Assembly: GCF_932294415.1 (NCBI RefSeq)
Contig: NC_065542.1
Span: 46,589,942 to 46,653,941, forward strand
DNA: 64,000 nt
Source: Quercus robur
Taxonomy: Eukaryota; Streptophyta; Magnoliopsida; Fagales; Fagaceae
Direction of reading: 5' to 3'
Shown here: one piece after another, positions 52,206 through 63,732 of the stretch
Layout: each line of letters starts with the position of its first letter
Numbering within the stretch: the stretch's first letter is position 1
Translations under genes and position numbers: made by a program
The notes under the pieces: generated by a model
What the model saw: only the letters and a program-made list of their open reading frames with translations
The model's database searches: none
Told to the model about the DNA's origin: nothing

Positions 52206-53176
52206 AAAGAGATAATACCCAAAGACTCGGTTTATCTTCTCTTCAAAAGATAACAGTTGCACTTAGGATGCTTGTGTATGGAGTGGCAGCTAATTTTATG
52301 GATGAGTATGTGTGAATTGGAGAATCCAATGCAATAAAAAGTTTGAAAAAATTTGTTAAAGCAGTGGTTGATATTTTCTCCAAGGAATACTTGAGATCCC
52401 CAAACAACAAAGACATTGTTAGACTTTTAGTCAATGGGGAAAGACATGGATTTCCAGGGATGTTAGGGAGCATTGAATGCATGCATTGGAAATAGAAAAA
52501 TTGTCCGACTGCATGGAAAGGTCAATACTCTGGTCACATTCATGAGCCAACCATTGTTTTGGAAGCAGTGGTATCATTTGATCTTTGGATATGGCATGTA
52601 TTTTTTGGGTTACCTAGGTCAAATAATGACATTAATATATTAGAACGGTCTCCTATATTTTCTGAGCTCGAACAAGGACGTGCTCCTGTAGTTAATTACG
52701 TAATCAATGGCCATGAGTATACAATGGAATACTACCTTGTCGATGGCATATATCCGAAGTGGTCAACATTTGTTAAAACAATTCCATCTCCACGAGGACA
52801 TAAAAGAAAATTATTTGCAAAAGCCCAAGAGGTGAATAGAAAGGATGTAGAGCGTGCATTTGGAGTGCTTCAAGCAAGATTCGCAATTGTGTGTGGAACT
52901 GCAAGATTTTTCTATAGTGAAACACTCCAAGACATCATGAAAGCATGTGTAATTCTTCATAACATGATTGTTGAGGATGAGCGAGATGTAAATGAAGCGG
53001 TGGAAGTAGATTATGAGCAAATTGATGACAATTCTACTATACAACTGTCACGGGAGCACACAAATGAATTTACGGAGTTCATTAAAACCCATCAATGTAT
53101 TCAAGACCATGAAATTCATGATCAACTCCAATTAGACCTCATTGAGCATTTATGGCAATTACAAGGGGAGTTGTAG
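52206..53176 (+). pseudogene. PIF/Harbinger transposase (DDE_Tnp_4), broken
   Basis: The translation follows plant ALP1/HARBI1-like transposases: LQKITVALRMLVYGVAANF, GFPGMLGSIECMHWK, DLWIWHVFFGLPRSNNDINI, YYLVDGIYPKWSTFV, VERAFGVLQARFAIV and a C-terminal VILHNMIVEDERD. Two in-frame stops occur, after MDEYV (52309-52311) and after MHWK (52494-52496). The usual first catalytic Asp (GSIDCMHW in relatives) is Glu here, and the N-terminus is missing. The later Asp (SNNDI) and Glu (VERAF) are kept. So the copy is inactive. Confidence 0.85.
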
Positions 53177-53289
53177 GAACTTAAGTGTGTGAGTTATGCA
53201 TGTGGGGTTTTATTGTAATTTGATATATGTACGAGTCTTTTAAAGACAACATTGATAGTTATGTATGTGGATTGTATCTATATATATGT

Positions 53290-53830
53290 ATGTGGATTAT
53301 AAAAGTTGGTATGTTGAATACATTTTTCTATTTGGCAGGTTGCATGTATATATATGTATGTGAATTTTAAAAATTAGCAGGTTGAATACATTGATATTTG
53401 GCAGGTTGTATGTATATATATGTATGTGGATTTTTTAAGTTGGTAGGTTGAATACATTGATATTTGGCAGGTTGTATGTATATATATGTATGTGGATTTT
53501 TTAAGTTGGTAGGTTGAATACATTGATATTTGGCAGGTTGTATATATATGTATGTATGTGGATTTTTTAAGTTAGCAAGTTTAAGTACATTGATATTTGA
53601 CAGGTTCTTTCTCAAAAAAAGAGAAAAATTGGTAGGTTCTATATATATATGTGTGTATGTGGATCATTAAAATTGACAGGTTGAATACATTAATATTTAA
53701 CAGGATGCATCTATAAATATGTACGTGGATTTTACATTGATATTTGGTAGGTTTGATGGAATATATATGTATGTGGATTTTTAAAGTTGGCAAATTTGAG
53801 TACATTGATATTTGGCAAGTTTTTTCTAAA
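53290..53830 (+). repeat. Minisatellite of about 62-bp units
   Basis: About eight degenerate units of TTGAATACATTGATATTTGG CAGGTTGTATGTATATATATGTATGTGGATTTTTTAAGTTGG lie in the 3' part of the Harbinger element, after the transposase stop. The first half is the most regular. Confidence 0.8.
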
Positions 53831-53834
53831 AAAA

Positions 53835-54002
53835 AATTGGCAGGTTGTTGAAATAGTTGGAAAGAAATTGAAAAAAAAAAAAATACACCCAGGTTGTTGA
53901 AATAGTTGGAAAGAAATTGAAAAAAAAAAAAAAATACACCCAGGTTGTTGAAATAGTTGGAAAGAAATTGAAAAAAAAAAATGCCCTCAGGTTGTTGAAA
54001 AT
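53835..54002 (+). repeat. Short tandem repeat of about 55-bp units
   Basis: Three units of CAGGTTGTTGAAATAGTTGG followed by AAAGAAATTG and an A-run, at about 53841, 53890 and 53941. Within the Harbinger right flank. Confidence 0.75.
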
Positions 54003-54429
54003 TGACCGTTGGAATAGTTGAATTTGAAAAAGAAATGACGTTGGAAAGAAATAATAAAGAAATATTAAAAAATAATATTTTAATAGAATGGTAAAATAAT
54101 AGAGTTTTGGGATGCTGGGTGTCTTGTAAAATGGTATAGTATAATTAATAAAGTAACTTTTTAGGATGGTATAATGAGATAGGATGGTATTTCCGGTTGG
54201 AGATGCTCTTAATGAGTTGTAAGTGATAGAAGTGTGTTCCCACATGAATCTACTATCACACATCTACCACTCACAACTCGCCACATAAACAAGTTGTAAC
54301 TCAAATTGTAACATTGGCTCCACACCCTATATATGATGATGGCAGATAGTCATTTTCAGCAGATTCTTTGAAATATTTAAGTCTAGTATTTACATCACCA
54401 TTCACGTTTGAGTTTCGTACCGACACTTA

Positions 54430-54770
54430 CAACTCATTGCAATAACTTGATATGAATTATTTTACAATCTATTGCAATGACAAATATTAAGATAACATTG
54501 CAATAACCTGATATAAATTATTTTACAATCACTTGTAATGACAAATATTAAGATATTATTACAACAACGTAAAATCAATTATTTTACAATCTATTGCAAT
54601 AACAAACATAAAATAATTATCTACTACAAGGAATATAACATTGCAATAATTTGATATAAATTATTTTTGTCAACTATTTGCAATCTATTATAATAAAATT
54701 TGTGAAATAATAACATATTACTACAGGATATTCAAAACAGAAAAATTTTTATTGTAACAAAATATATAAT
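54430..54770. repeat. Tandem repeat of about 60-bp AT-rich units
   Basis: Four to five degenerate units built from TTGCAATAACTTGATAT GAATTATTTTACAATCTATTGCAATGACAAATATTAAGAT. It lies just outside the Harbinger right end. Confidence 0.65.
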
Positions 54771-54911
54771 ATTGTATCAAATTTTTCAATAAAATATTTA
54801 GAATTTAGGCTTGTCTTGAGCTTAACCTAAACTTGAGCATTTGATTTTTACTGATGAACTAAGCTCAAACACACACTACTTGGCAAAGTTTGGCTCGTTT
54901 ACAGCCCTATT

Positions 54912-57293
54912 TGCATCAATATTTCTTGAGAGCTTGTACGAAACTCAATCGTACAAATGTTGTAGGGGATTCTGCAGAATTTACGAATTTGACAGTTTTT
55001 TGGACAAAATTTGTTCCACTTCAGATGAAAACGTTTGTGAATATTGAAAACAGTTTATGGAGTTATACCTCCTCACCCATGATCTATAAATGATTCTAAC
55101 TCTCACTTTCAATGTCTTCTTCTTTCAAAACTTTCCTAGAAACACAAAAAATCCTTTGGGATTGCACCAAAATTGCTATTTTTAGAACCTAATAAACTTG
55201 GTTGTATTATGGGGATAAATTTATAGTAACCTTTAAGCAACTCGAGTGTTGGTGCATACATTGTCTAAGGAAAGCATTTCATTGTGACTCCAAATTATCA
55301 AGTGTTTTGTTTGATTATTGAGTTACTATATTTTTTTAATTATATTTTTCTGTATAGAAAACGAGATGTTTTGTCCAAAATTTTTTTTAATGTAAAAAGC
55401 ATTAATTCCTCTTTAGTAGAGGTAGAGTGAGAAAAAAATGGCAAACAAATAAAAAAACAAAGTTTAGAGAATTTCGGATGTATAATTGTATATAAGATGT
55501 ACGAGAGTATCAAGTTTCTTTTTTTCAAAATTAATAGAAAGTTGTACGAAACTCAAATGTACGAGTGTTGTACGAGATTATGTAGAATTTACGAATTTGA
55601 CATTTTTTGGGCCAAAAGTTGTACAACTTGAAATGAAAACTATTGTGAATATTGAAAACAATTTTTGGATGGTTGTAAGACTATACCCATGATATATAAA
55701 TGATTGTAAATCTCACTTTGAATATCTTTTTCATTCAAAACATTCTAAGAAAAACTAAAACTCCTCAGGGCCTTCTAAAAACTTGATATGTAATAAACTT
55801 GGTTGTATCCTGGGATAAATTTGTAGTACCTTTTATCAACTCTTATGTGGGTGCATATATTGTATAAGGATAGCATTTCGTTGTGGCTCCAATTTCTAAA
55901 ACGTTTTGTTTGATTATTGGATCACTATATTATTTTCATTACGTTTTTCGGTAGTGAAAAAGTGATATCTAATCCCAATTTTTTTTAATGTGAGATATGT
56001 TAAATCCTCTTTAGTAGAGCTAAAGTGATAAAAACTATGGCAATGAAGTGAAAAAATAAATTTAGAGAATCTCTTATGTACTAGACTTGTATGTAAGACC
56101 TATGAGATTTTCAAGTTTCTTTTGCATCAAAATGTCCTAAGAGTTTGGACGAAACCCGAGCGTACGACTATTGCACAAGATTATGCAACATTTACAAATT
56201 CCGTAGTTTTTGGGACAAAATTTGTTCCAGTTGAAATGAAAACGTTTGTGAATATTGGAAACAATTTTGGGACGGTTATAACTCTTTACCGGTGATATAT
56301 AAATGATTATAACTCTCACTTTCAGTACTTCTTTCAAAACTATCTAAGAAATACTAAAAATCCTCTGGGATATCTCTAAAATTATTGTATTTAAAGCGTA
56401 ATAAACTTGGTTGTATCTGTGGGATATATATGTAGTGAGATTTTAGCAACTCTTGTGTGGGTGCATATATATTGTCTAAGGATATCGTTTCGTTGTGGCT
56501 CCAAATTGTCAACTATCTTGTTTGATTATTAAATCACTATATTTGTTTATTATATTTTTTGGCACTGAAAATTTGGTGTGAAGTCCCTTTTATTTTATTT
56601 TTTTAATGTGAGAATTGTTACTTCCTCTTTAGTAGAACTAAAGTGAATGAAACTGGGGCAATGAAATGAAAAAAAAAAAAAAAAAAAAGTTTAGAGAATC
56701 TCGTACATATGAGAGATGTAAGTAAGACGTACAAGATTTTTAAGTTTCTTTTGCATCAAAATTTCCTGAGAGTTTGTATGAAAGACTATGCAAAATTTAA
56801 GAATTTGATAGTTTTTGGGACAAAATTTGTTCCACTTGAAATGAAAACATTTGTGAATATAGGAAACAATTTTTGGATGGTCATAACTCTTTACCCGTGA
56901 TATATAAATGATTCTATTTCTCACTTTTAGTACTTCTTTCAAAACTTCCTCCAAAATTGTTGTATTTAGAGTGCAATAAACTTGATTGTATCCTAGGGAT
57001 AAATTTGAAGTGACATTTTAGCAACTCTTGTGTGGGTGCGCATATTGTGTAAGGATAGCGTTTCATTGTGGCTCCAAAGTGTCAAATGTTTTGTTTGATT
57101 ATTAAATCACTATTTATTTTTATTATATTTTTTTGTAGTGAAAAAACAAAGTTTATATAATGTTGGACATACAAGAGTTGTATAAAAGAAGTACAAGATT
57201 ATCAAGTTTCTTTTCATCAAAATTAATTGAGAGTTGTACGAATCTTGAACGTATGAGTGTCGAAGAGATTATGCAGAATTTATGAATTTGACC

Positions 57294-57296
<3 letters not shown>
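54912..57296. repeat. Tandem array of about 605-bp monomers
   Basis: The same landmark (GAATTTGACAGTTTTTTGGA and variants) recurs at about 54983, 55591, 56194, 56798 and 57282. Spacings are 608, 603, 604 and 484 bp. Shared phrases include GCATCAA...TTCTTGAGAG, AAACGTTTGTGAATATTG, ACCCATGATATATAAATGAT, CTTGGTTGTAT and TTGTTTGATTATT. That gives four full copies and a shortened fifth, strongly diverged. No coding domain is evident. It may be a satellite-like array or a locally amplified element piece. Confidence 0.8.
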
Positions 57297-57355
<59 letters not shown>

Positions 57356-57356
57356 G
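57297..57356. repeat. (TTA)n microsatellite
   Basis: About 19 uninterrupted TTA units at the right edge of the 605-bp array. Confidence 0.95.
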
Positions 57357-57469
57357 TAAATTGTGACACCTTAGTTTGAAAATGTCTTATTTGTAATGTA
57401 TTATTTGTAGCATCCCTTGTATCACTCATTAAAATATATCTCTTGTATCACTCATTAAAATATATCATT

Positions 57470-57633
57470 AGTGAATTTCAATTAGCTCAACTAGTAAAAT
57501 CTCTAATAATTAAATAAGAAATCCAGAGCTCAATTCCTGCATACACCAACCAACTGGTGTCTTAATCTAATAATAAAATAGTTATCATCAGGAGTGGATA
57601 GACGCCATAAATTGAAACTCTCTAAAAAAAAAT
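57470..57633 (+). mobile_element. tRNA-derived SINE with 16-bp target duplication
   Basis: A box-like TTAGCTCAACTAGTAAAATC, B box-like GAGCTCAATTCCTG, a body with CCAACTGGTGTCTTAATCT and CATCAGGAGTGGATAGACGC, and a short A tail. A perfect 16-bp duplication, ATTAAAATATATCATT, flanks it at 57454-57469 and 57634-57649. Body text resembles a SINE I recall from oak and chestnut. Confidence 0.85.
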
Positions 57634-57649
57634 ATTAAAATATATCATT

Positions 57650-58169
57650 GTAGAATTAACTTCTTTACACAGTGAAAATTTGAATCATATTGTTGTGGAA
57701 TAATTAAATAAACATCATAAACTACAACAATGTCCATCCTTACAAAGTAAGAATAATAATAATAGCAACCTCGAAAAAGTGTAGTAGAATGTGAATTGGA
57801 TGAAGTGAAAGGACACCCCAACATAAATAACATACACATACACTAAAAAGCATACACTACACTAGTATTGGAATGTTATACCCTAATTATAATTAAGGAT
57901 CTAAAAAACCACAGACTGAGCCAGCCAACAACAGTAAAAGCGTCCTTAACACATGGTCTCCAAGCCAAACTCCTTATTACACTCTGGGCAGTTGTGATCT
58001 GCTCGATCGTAGTAAGCTTTTTTGACTAAAAAAAAAAAACCAAAAGTGGGAGCTAGCTAGCTGCAGAAAATCAAGGGGCTGTGCAACCAAACCACCCCCA
58101 GAAAGTCCTGGCCGTCCATTTGTCACGTCACCCTTGTGCATGCAAGAGAAGTGGCATATTTTTGCTAAC
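57650..58169. other. Intergenic DNA 3' of ABI3
   Basis: No gene is seen. It should include the ABI3 3' UTR (minus strand). No clear poly(A) signal could be chosen. Confidence 0.4.
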
Positions 58170-61167
58170 TTACTTTACAGTTTTTTGTGGGTACGTAAAG
58201 GGTGACGATAACGCATTGTTAACACCACCGGCTGGAGTCGTTAAAGTTGCATGCTGGTTTCTTTGCGACTTTCCTGCCCTTTTGCTCTCAGATTTTGGCC
58301 CTGCTTGCCTTACTTTCACTCCTCGTATCATCTATCAGGTTTAATTCACAATATTTCGATTTCAATTACCAAAATATAGATCTAAGAGATTATGAAATTT
58401 AAGCGCACACACACAAAAAAAATGTGAATATTGGATCGTGCATACATATTTGCCACACTTGACATCTGAGTATATGACTATAAAGTCTCCTTCTTGGAGT
58501 CCATTGGCCCTCACAAAATCACCTGTCAAAAGAAGTCGATTAGGATTCTAAAATGAAGTAAAGCTTTAGTAGGAAAAAGTATTGCAATTTTGGGTACCTG
58601 TGTTTTCAAGCAGATACATCCTGCTTTTATTGTTTGGCCAATACCTGTGACTCCATGATTGTGGAAAAACAAAAGGGAAGAAACAAACCAGTGATTATTT
58701 TGCTTGTCTAAAAATGAAGATGAAATTAAGTTTAGGCGGATAATAAAAGATTGTTATTAGTTAAAAAACAATACTAGTAATTGAATACCTATAGCGCATG
58801 TTCCATACACGGGAAGTTCCTATGTCTTCCATGGCAATAGAAATACCATCTCTAGCCTCCAATTCTGGGAGATGAGTCTCCGCTTCCTTCTAAATAAATT
58901 CCAACACATATATTTAAATCACATATATGATACATCAAACATGATAAAAGAACATAAAACTATTATTTTCATCTAGTTAACGGAACAGTTCCACAACATT
59001 GATAGATAAGATAGAAAGAAAGAGAGATTAAATTACAACACATATATTTAAATCACATATACATCAAACATGATAAAAGAAAATAAAACTACTATTTTTA
59101 TCTAGTTAATGGAACAGTTCCACAACATTGATAGATCAGATAAAAGATTTATATTACGTTCGCACCTTTGGCAACACAATTCTTCCAAGATTACCAACAT
59201 CGCTCTGCTTCAACACTTTCTGCAGAAGAAACCTCAAGTTCTTCTCAGGTTTCCATCCCTATAATTAATCAAATAAACCCACAACACAACACATGCACCA
59301 TTAATTATTGAGAGAACTAAAAAATCATTAAACTATATTCAAATAAATAAAAACCTTTTATCCCATTATAAGTGCTACAATTTATGTTTCACAAGCTTAA
59401 AAAAACACTCACTGGTCGTCTATCTGATGCGACTCTCCCTTGCAAATTCTGGACTTGCATGGCAGTCCGATCTACTTGATGTCCGAGTGGTGCCTCTGCC
59501 GGCATCACCGGAGATGCTGAAGCTGCACCACCACCACCACCAGAGGCCCAGTACACCCAGTTGGCCGGATTGGTCTGAGCTACAGTGGCCGTGGTGCAAT
59601 TGTCATTCCCAAGCCTTGCACTTGCATGCGGATCTGTGTTCTGGTTGCATTGATTTTGCTGGTTATGTTGATTGTGATGGTGTCTATGGTGTGACAAGAA
59701 CCGCCTTTGCCTCGCCATCCTCTTCTTCCTCGCTTCTTTAGTGGCTAAAGAACCTAACCTCACCAGAGTACTCTCGCCGTGCCCTTGAAAATATTGATGA
59801 TATGGATATTGATTTCCATACCCAGCAAAAGTTTGCGCAGGTTGGTGAATAGTATTATTGTCTGGAAATGTGTTGTAATGAGACGCTGACATAGTGAACT
59901 GTGAGGATGGCCATGACTGTGAGGAGTCCAGCATGTGATACTCTGGTGGAGCTGAAGCTGAAGCTGGAGCTGTGTAAACTTGACTATTATTGACATTGAT
60001 ATTAGAACTAGCTCCATTTGTGTACGGATCAGTACCCATATACCCAACCATTGAAGGATAAGCCGCCGGAGGAGCAGTTGGCTCAGGACCATAAGGCGGC
60101 TGAGCTGGGATCCATGTGGACTGGTTGGTGAAACAAGGATTTGGGTTTGGGTTTGATTCAGGTGTGACAGAATTATTAGGGTTTTGGAAAGGGTCTTGGT
60201 ATTGGTTGGGAAAATGTGTTGGTGCTAAGTCTTTGAAGCGCCTTTTCTGAAGATGGTTAGTCTGAACCCATTCCAGTACAAGTTTCAACAACTGTTTCAT
60301 GGCTTCTTTTCCACCACCTAAGCGCTTTGCCGCACACTCTATGGTGGACTTCTTGATCTTCACACTCCTCAAATCTTCAGCAGAGACAGTCTCTTTGTTT
60401 GTTCTAAGCCAATCCAAGAACACCGAGGCCATGTCATCTGGATCCTGATTCTCTTCCTGCTGGATCTCTTCGTTGTTGTTGTGGTTGCTCTGAAACATCA
60501 TCAACCGGTCATGTTCTTGCATTGCATGTTGTTCTTGTGACATTTGCTCCTGCGAACAAAAATCCTCTAATGGGTTGTTTTCATTTTGAAAAACACATGA
60601 TGGGTCAAAGAAATCGTTGCTTTCTAGTAGATCCATGTACCCAAAAGTCTCCATCACATCCATACAGTCCACACCTTCAAGGCCGTGATTATCAAGTGGC
60701 TGCTGAGGGATCTCCATAGAGGCTGTGGAAATTAACTCTGCTTGAGGTGGTGCAATATCATCAACCACTTGATCTTGCTGGCCTTGAAATTGTTGGTGAC
60801 AGTGATTATTTTTCTTCCCCACGTCTTCCTCTGCATCTGACTTCAGAACAGCCCAAGAAGCAGCCGAAGAGGTCGAGGAAGTGGCCGAAGACGAAGACGA
60901 CATGGCCTTAAGTGGTAATGGAGTGGATGAGGATGATGAAGATGATGACATGCAAGGGAAATCAGGGAGTGGAGGGAAGTCAGTGTAAAACATTGAAGAA
61001 GCGTCGTGGACATCTGCAAGAATATGATGATCTTGCTCGTCTGAAAGCCAGATCTGTCTATCATCAACATCTAACGCCTCTTCTTCTTCCACACCATCAT
61101 CAAACACAATACTAATAGGGTTTGCTTCATTTCTAAGCCCTGCATGCAGATCTTCCATACTCCTCAT
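58170..61167 (-). CDS. ABI3: B3-domain transcription factor ABI3 (VP1-type)
   Basis: A nuclear regulator of seed maturation, dormancy and ABA response. It binds RY motifs through its B3 domain and partners bZIPs. Minus-strand exons: 61167-59413, 59258-59166, 58889-58789, 58644-58598, 58522-58446, 58331-58170. The total is 2235 nt (744 aa), joined in phase at GT-AG sites. The N-terminus is acidic (A1; [16 protein letters not shown]). B1 lies at about 247-310 ([38 protein letters not shown]). Basic B2 is at about 470-490 ([14 protein letters not shown]). B3 starts at 586 ([20 protein letters not shown]) and runs to [15 protein letters not shown], then MIRGVKVRQ and a basic tail. Low-complexity Ser, Asn, Gln and His runs are present, as usual in ABI3. 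The start is the first ATG (MRSMEDLH); MEDLH is also possible. No defect is seen. Confidence 0.96.
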
Positions 61168-62938
61168 CTCTCTAAAATACCCAAAAATGATCAAACAAAA
61201 AAAAGGTTGAAGCTTGAAAACCCTTTTGGGTTCTGTTGTTCTCAGATATATTTTAGAGAGAGAAAGTGAAGGATAGGGTTTTCTGTGTATGGATAGGAGA
61301 GAGAGATTATATTGTATCTGATTAAGGAAGCAAGAGAGAGAACAAAGAGAGATGCAACATAAAGCATCCGGATCTATCAACAACAACACAAAGATAACAT
61401 AAACAATAATGACACCCCAATTACCAAAAAAGAAAGCGACCACTCTACTCTAATCAACAACTTTATTATTTTTTTAATCGTATAATAGTTATCAGAGACA
61501 TAAACTATCTAACAATTCTATACTATTACTATACCAACAAAAAATCAAGAACACTAAAAATAAAAAATTAAGATACTATAATTTTTTTTACAAAGAATAA
61601 TAATATAACAAAGCAAGAAATATCAGGGATTGAGGTCAAACCCGGCAAATTAACCAATGAACATGACTATTTTTGGGACACACATGCTTAAAAACCTTTG
61701 TAAAACTCAACCCCCATTTGTGTTCTGGTTTGTTCCGGGAAGTTCCGGTGTCTCACCCTTCTTGTGGATAAGTTCTAAACTTTTTTTTTTAACACTCTGC
61801 CTTAAGTAACTGTGTGTGTGTGGGAGAGAGAGAGAGAGAGACAGTTTCAGAGAGAGGTTTAGAGAGAGATTAAAGAAAAAAAATAAATGAAACTTCGTGC
61901 CGCTACTTTCTCAACCTCACTCCGGATTTCGTGACACCAGCCATGCGTTTCCTCCTGAATGGTGCAATCAACGGTGCATCAGTCTTTAATTATGGGCATT
62001 CAGAGAGAGAAAGATAGCTGGCACATCCTACATACGGTAAAAATGTATGCAATTGGTTAGGTTCTTCCAATTCTCTGTGAACATATCAAAAGTTTGTTTC
62101 AATGGAAGGTCTAATTGAATAAATTAAAGAAAAAAAAAGTTTGGTATCTCTATTTTTTATCAGATTATTTTTTATTCATGAATTACCTCAAAAAATCTAA
62201 GAACCCATAGTATAATGGATTGAGAGATCAACCTGAATAATTTTTAGTAAAAATACTAGAGATGTCAATTAAACTATAAGGCTCTTAACATAATTATGAA
62301 GTCGAACCAATAATATTATTGATAAATTCGCTTGTAAACTTTTTGTAATAAAATTTAAAGAAACTATATTTTAAATTGTATAATTTAGGAGGTGTAACAA
62401 ATTAAATATTGTAGCTTCAAAAGTAAGAAATTAAACCCCAAATTTCAAAAGGTAACACCTCATAATTTCAATAATAAAAAATTAAACACCAAACATAATT
62501 ACTTGCAGTTAAACGGTATAAGATTTAATTTGTTACTTTTGATTTTTTTATAGAGAATTTGTTACTTTTTAAAACCGTAAGTTTTAATTTAGTCTTTTTC
62601 AAACTATACAATTTAATCTGTTACATTTTGAAACTTTGATATCTAAGTCGTTTGAAACTAATATCTCATAAACTATATGGTTTAAAACGTAGTTTCTTCT
62701 AAAATTTACAATAACTTTGTATTTTTTTTATCATTAAATTTTGAAATGAATCTGTACATAACTTCATCAAAATGGGCGTAAGTCTATATCAGTTATTTTT
62801 TGCACGGATATTATCTAAGGAACCTAAGCCTAAGAAACTGTGTACTAAAACATCAATTAATTTTTTATGTAGACTAGATTTGAAAGTTAAATCTTTTATT
62901 CATCACCAAGAAACTTTATGAATTAAGCTAATTAAAAC
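61168..62938 (-). promoter_or_regulatory. ABI3 leader and upstream region
   Basis: The minus strand just upstream of the start is open in frame for 92 more codons but without ABI3-like sequence, so it is read as leader. It has CT/GA tracts (61257-61266, 61299-61310, 61825-61841). A GA-rich block at 61820-61880 may be leader or core promoter. I find no RY (CATGCA) element close to the start. Above about 62050 the DNA is AT-rich with nothing recognised. Confidence 0.45.
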
Positions 62939-63727
62939 TGTGGGGACCGTTCGATCAATAGGCCCATAAAGTTCAGGATTGTTGGGCCCGTGGCCCATCC
63001 GAGGATGCATAACCGTCCGAGGAGGCCAAGTCAGGTCATAAGGTAGTTACTGAAGGGGATGGTAGTAAATATCACAAGGGTAGAGTTCTGTATCCGTCCG
63101 AGGACACCATACTCCTCGGCAGTATGCGTCCGAGGACGATCAGGACGTGGTCTTATTGCAACCAGACCTCAAAATTAGGTCACCACAAAAGATGGAATAA
63201 CCGACCAAGGATGAAAGAGATAAGGCAAACAAATATCTATAACTACAGCTGCCTCCGCATTAATGACCTCTCAACCAACTCTCTGGCCACATTAATGTGG
63301 AGGTGATACCTGAACAGTAAGGAAGCAGCCTTGCAGCTGCCCATAGGAAGTTCCAGGAGGTGCTAGATGGGACAGAAAGAAATCCTCCGGACCCAACCTA
63401 CATGTGTGCGGTGAGGATGGAACACAAAGGGGGGTATATAAACTAAAAGAAGAGCATGTAGAAAGGGGATCGGAACAGAAAAAGAAAAATAGAGAAAAGC
63501 ACAGACAAAAGAAGAAGAGTAAAAAGAGAGAAAAAGAACTGTATTGATCACCAAAGAGAACGATCGTTGTACCAACTTTAGACCTTCGATATACTTGAGA
63601 GTGAATCTTTTTAATATACCACAGCTAACCTAGTTCTTTACACCCACGCTTTACAAATCATATTGTTTGGGCCTTTTTACGTACGAACCCAATACTGTTA
63701 CGGGTGGTTACGAATTGTGTCCTTACA
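62939..63727 (+). mobile_element. Solo LTR with 5-bp target duplication
   Basis: The 789-bp sequence runs from TGTGGGGACCGTTCG to GTGTCCTTACA, flanked by AAAAC at 62934-62938 and 63728-63732. A TATA element GGGTATATAAAC near 63433 gives a plus orientation. The 5' half repeats TCCGAGGA-type words at least five times (62998, 63016, 63089, 63113 and the inverse CTCCTCGG). It is probably Ty3/Gypsy, but the lineage is not certain. A fossil; it looks whole as an LTR. Confidence 0.85.
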
Positions 63728-63732
63728 AAAAC

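Larger units (their letters stand above)
48846..54208 (+). mobile_element. PIF/Harbinger DNA transposon, near full length but decayed
   Basis: The 5363-bp element starts GAGCATCAGCAATGGGCC and, reversed from the right, GAGCATCTCCAACCGGAAAT. A TTA target duplication lies at 48843-48845 and 54209-54211. It carries both PIF/Harbinger genes in the same orientation: a SANT/Myb-like protein (50317-51375) and a DDE transposase (52206-53176). Both contain stops or frameshifts, so this copy cannot move on its own. The outer parts hold subterminal hairpins, a duplicated CT-rich leader and several minisatellites. Ends, target duplication and two-gene layout all agree with the superfamily. Confidence 0.88.

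Noticed and set aside
53290-57296. Regular repeats as a CRISPR array
   Set aside because: Units are tandem without unique spacers, and this is plant nuclear DNA.
61168-61443. 92-codon in-frame N-terminal extension of ABI3
   Set aside because: The hydrophobic, low-complexity sequence has no ABI3 likeness; the acidic N-terminus typical of ABI3 starts at the chosen ATG.
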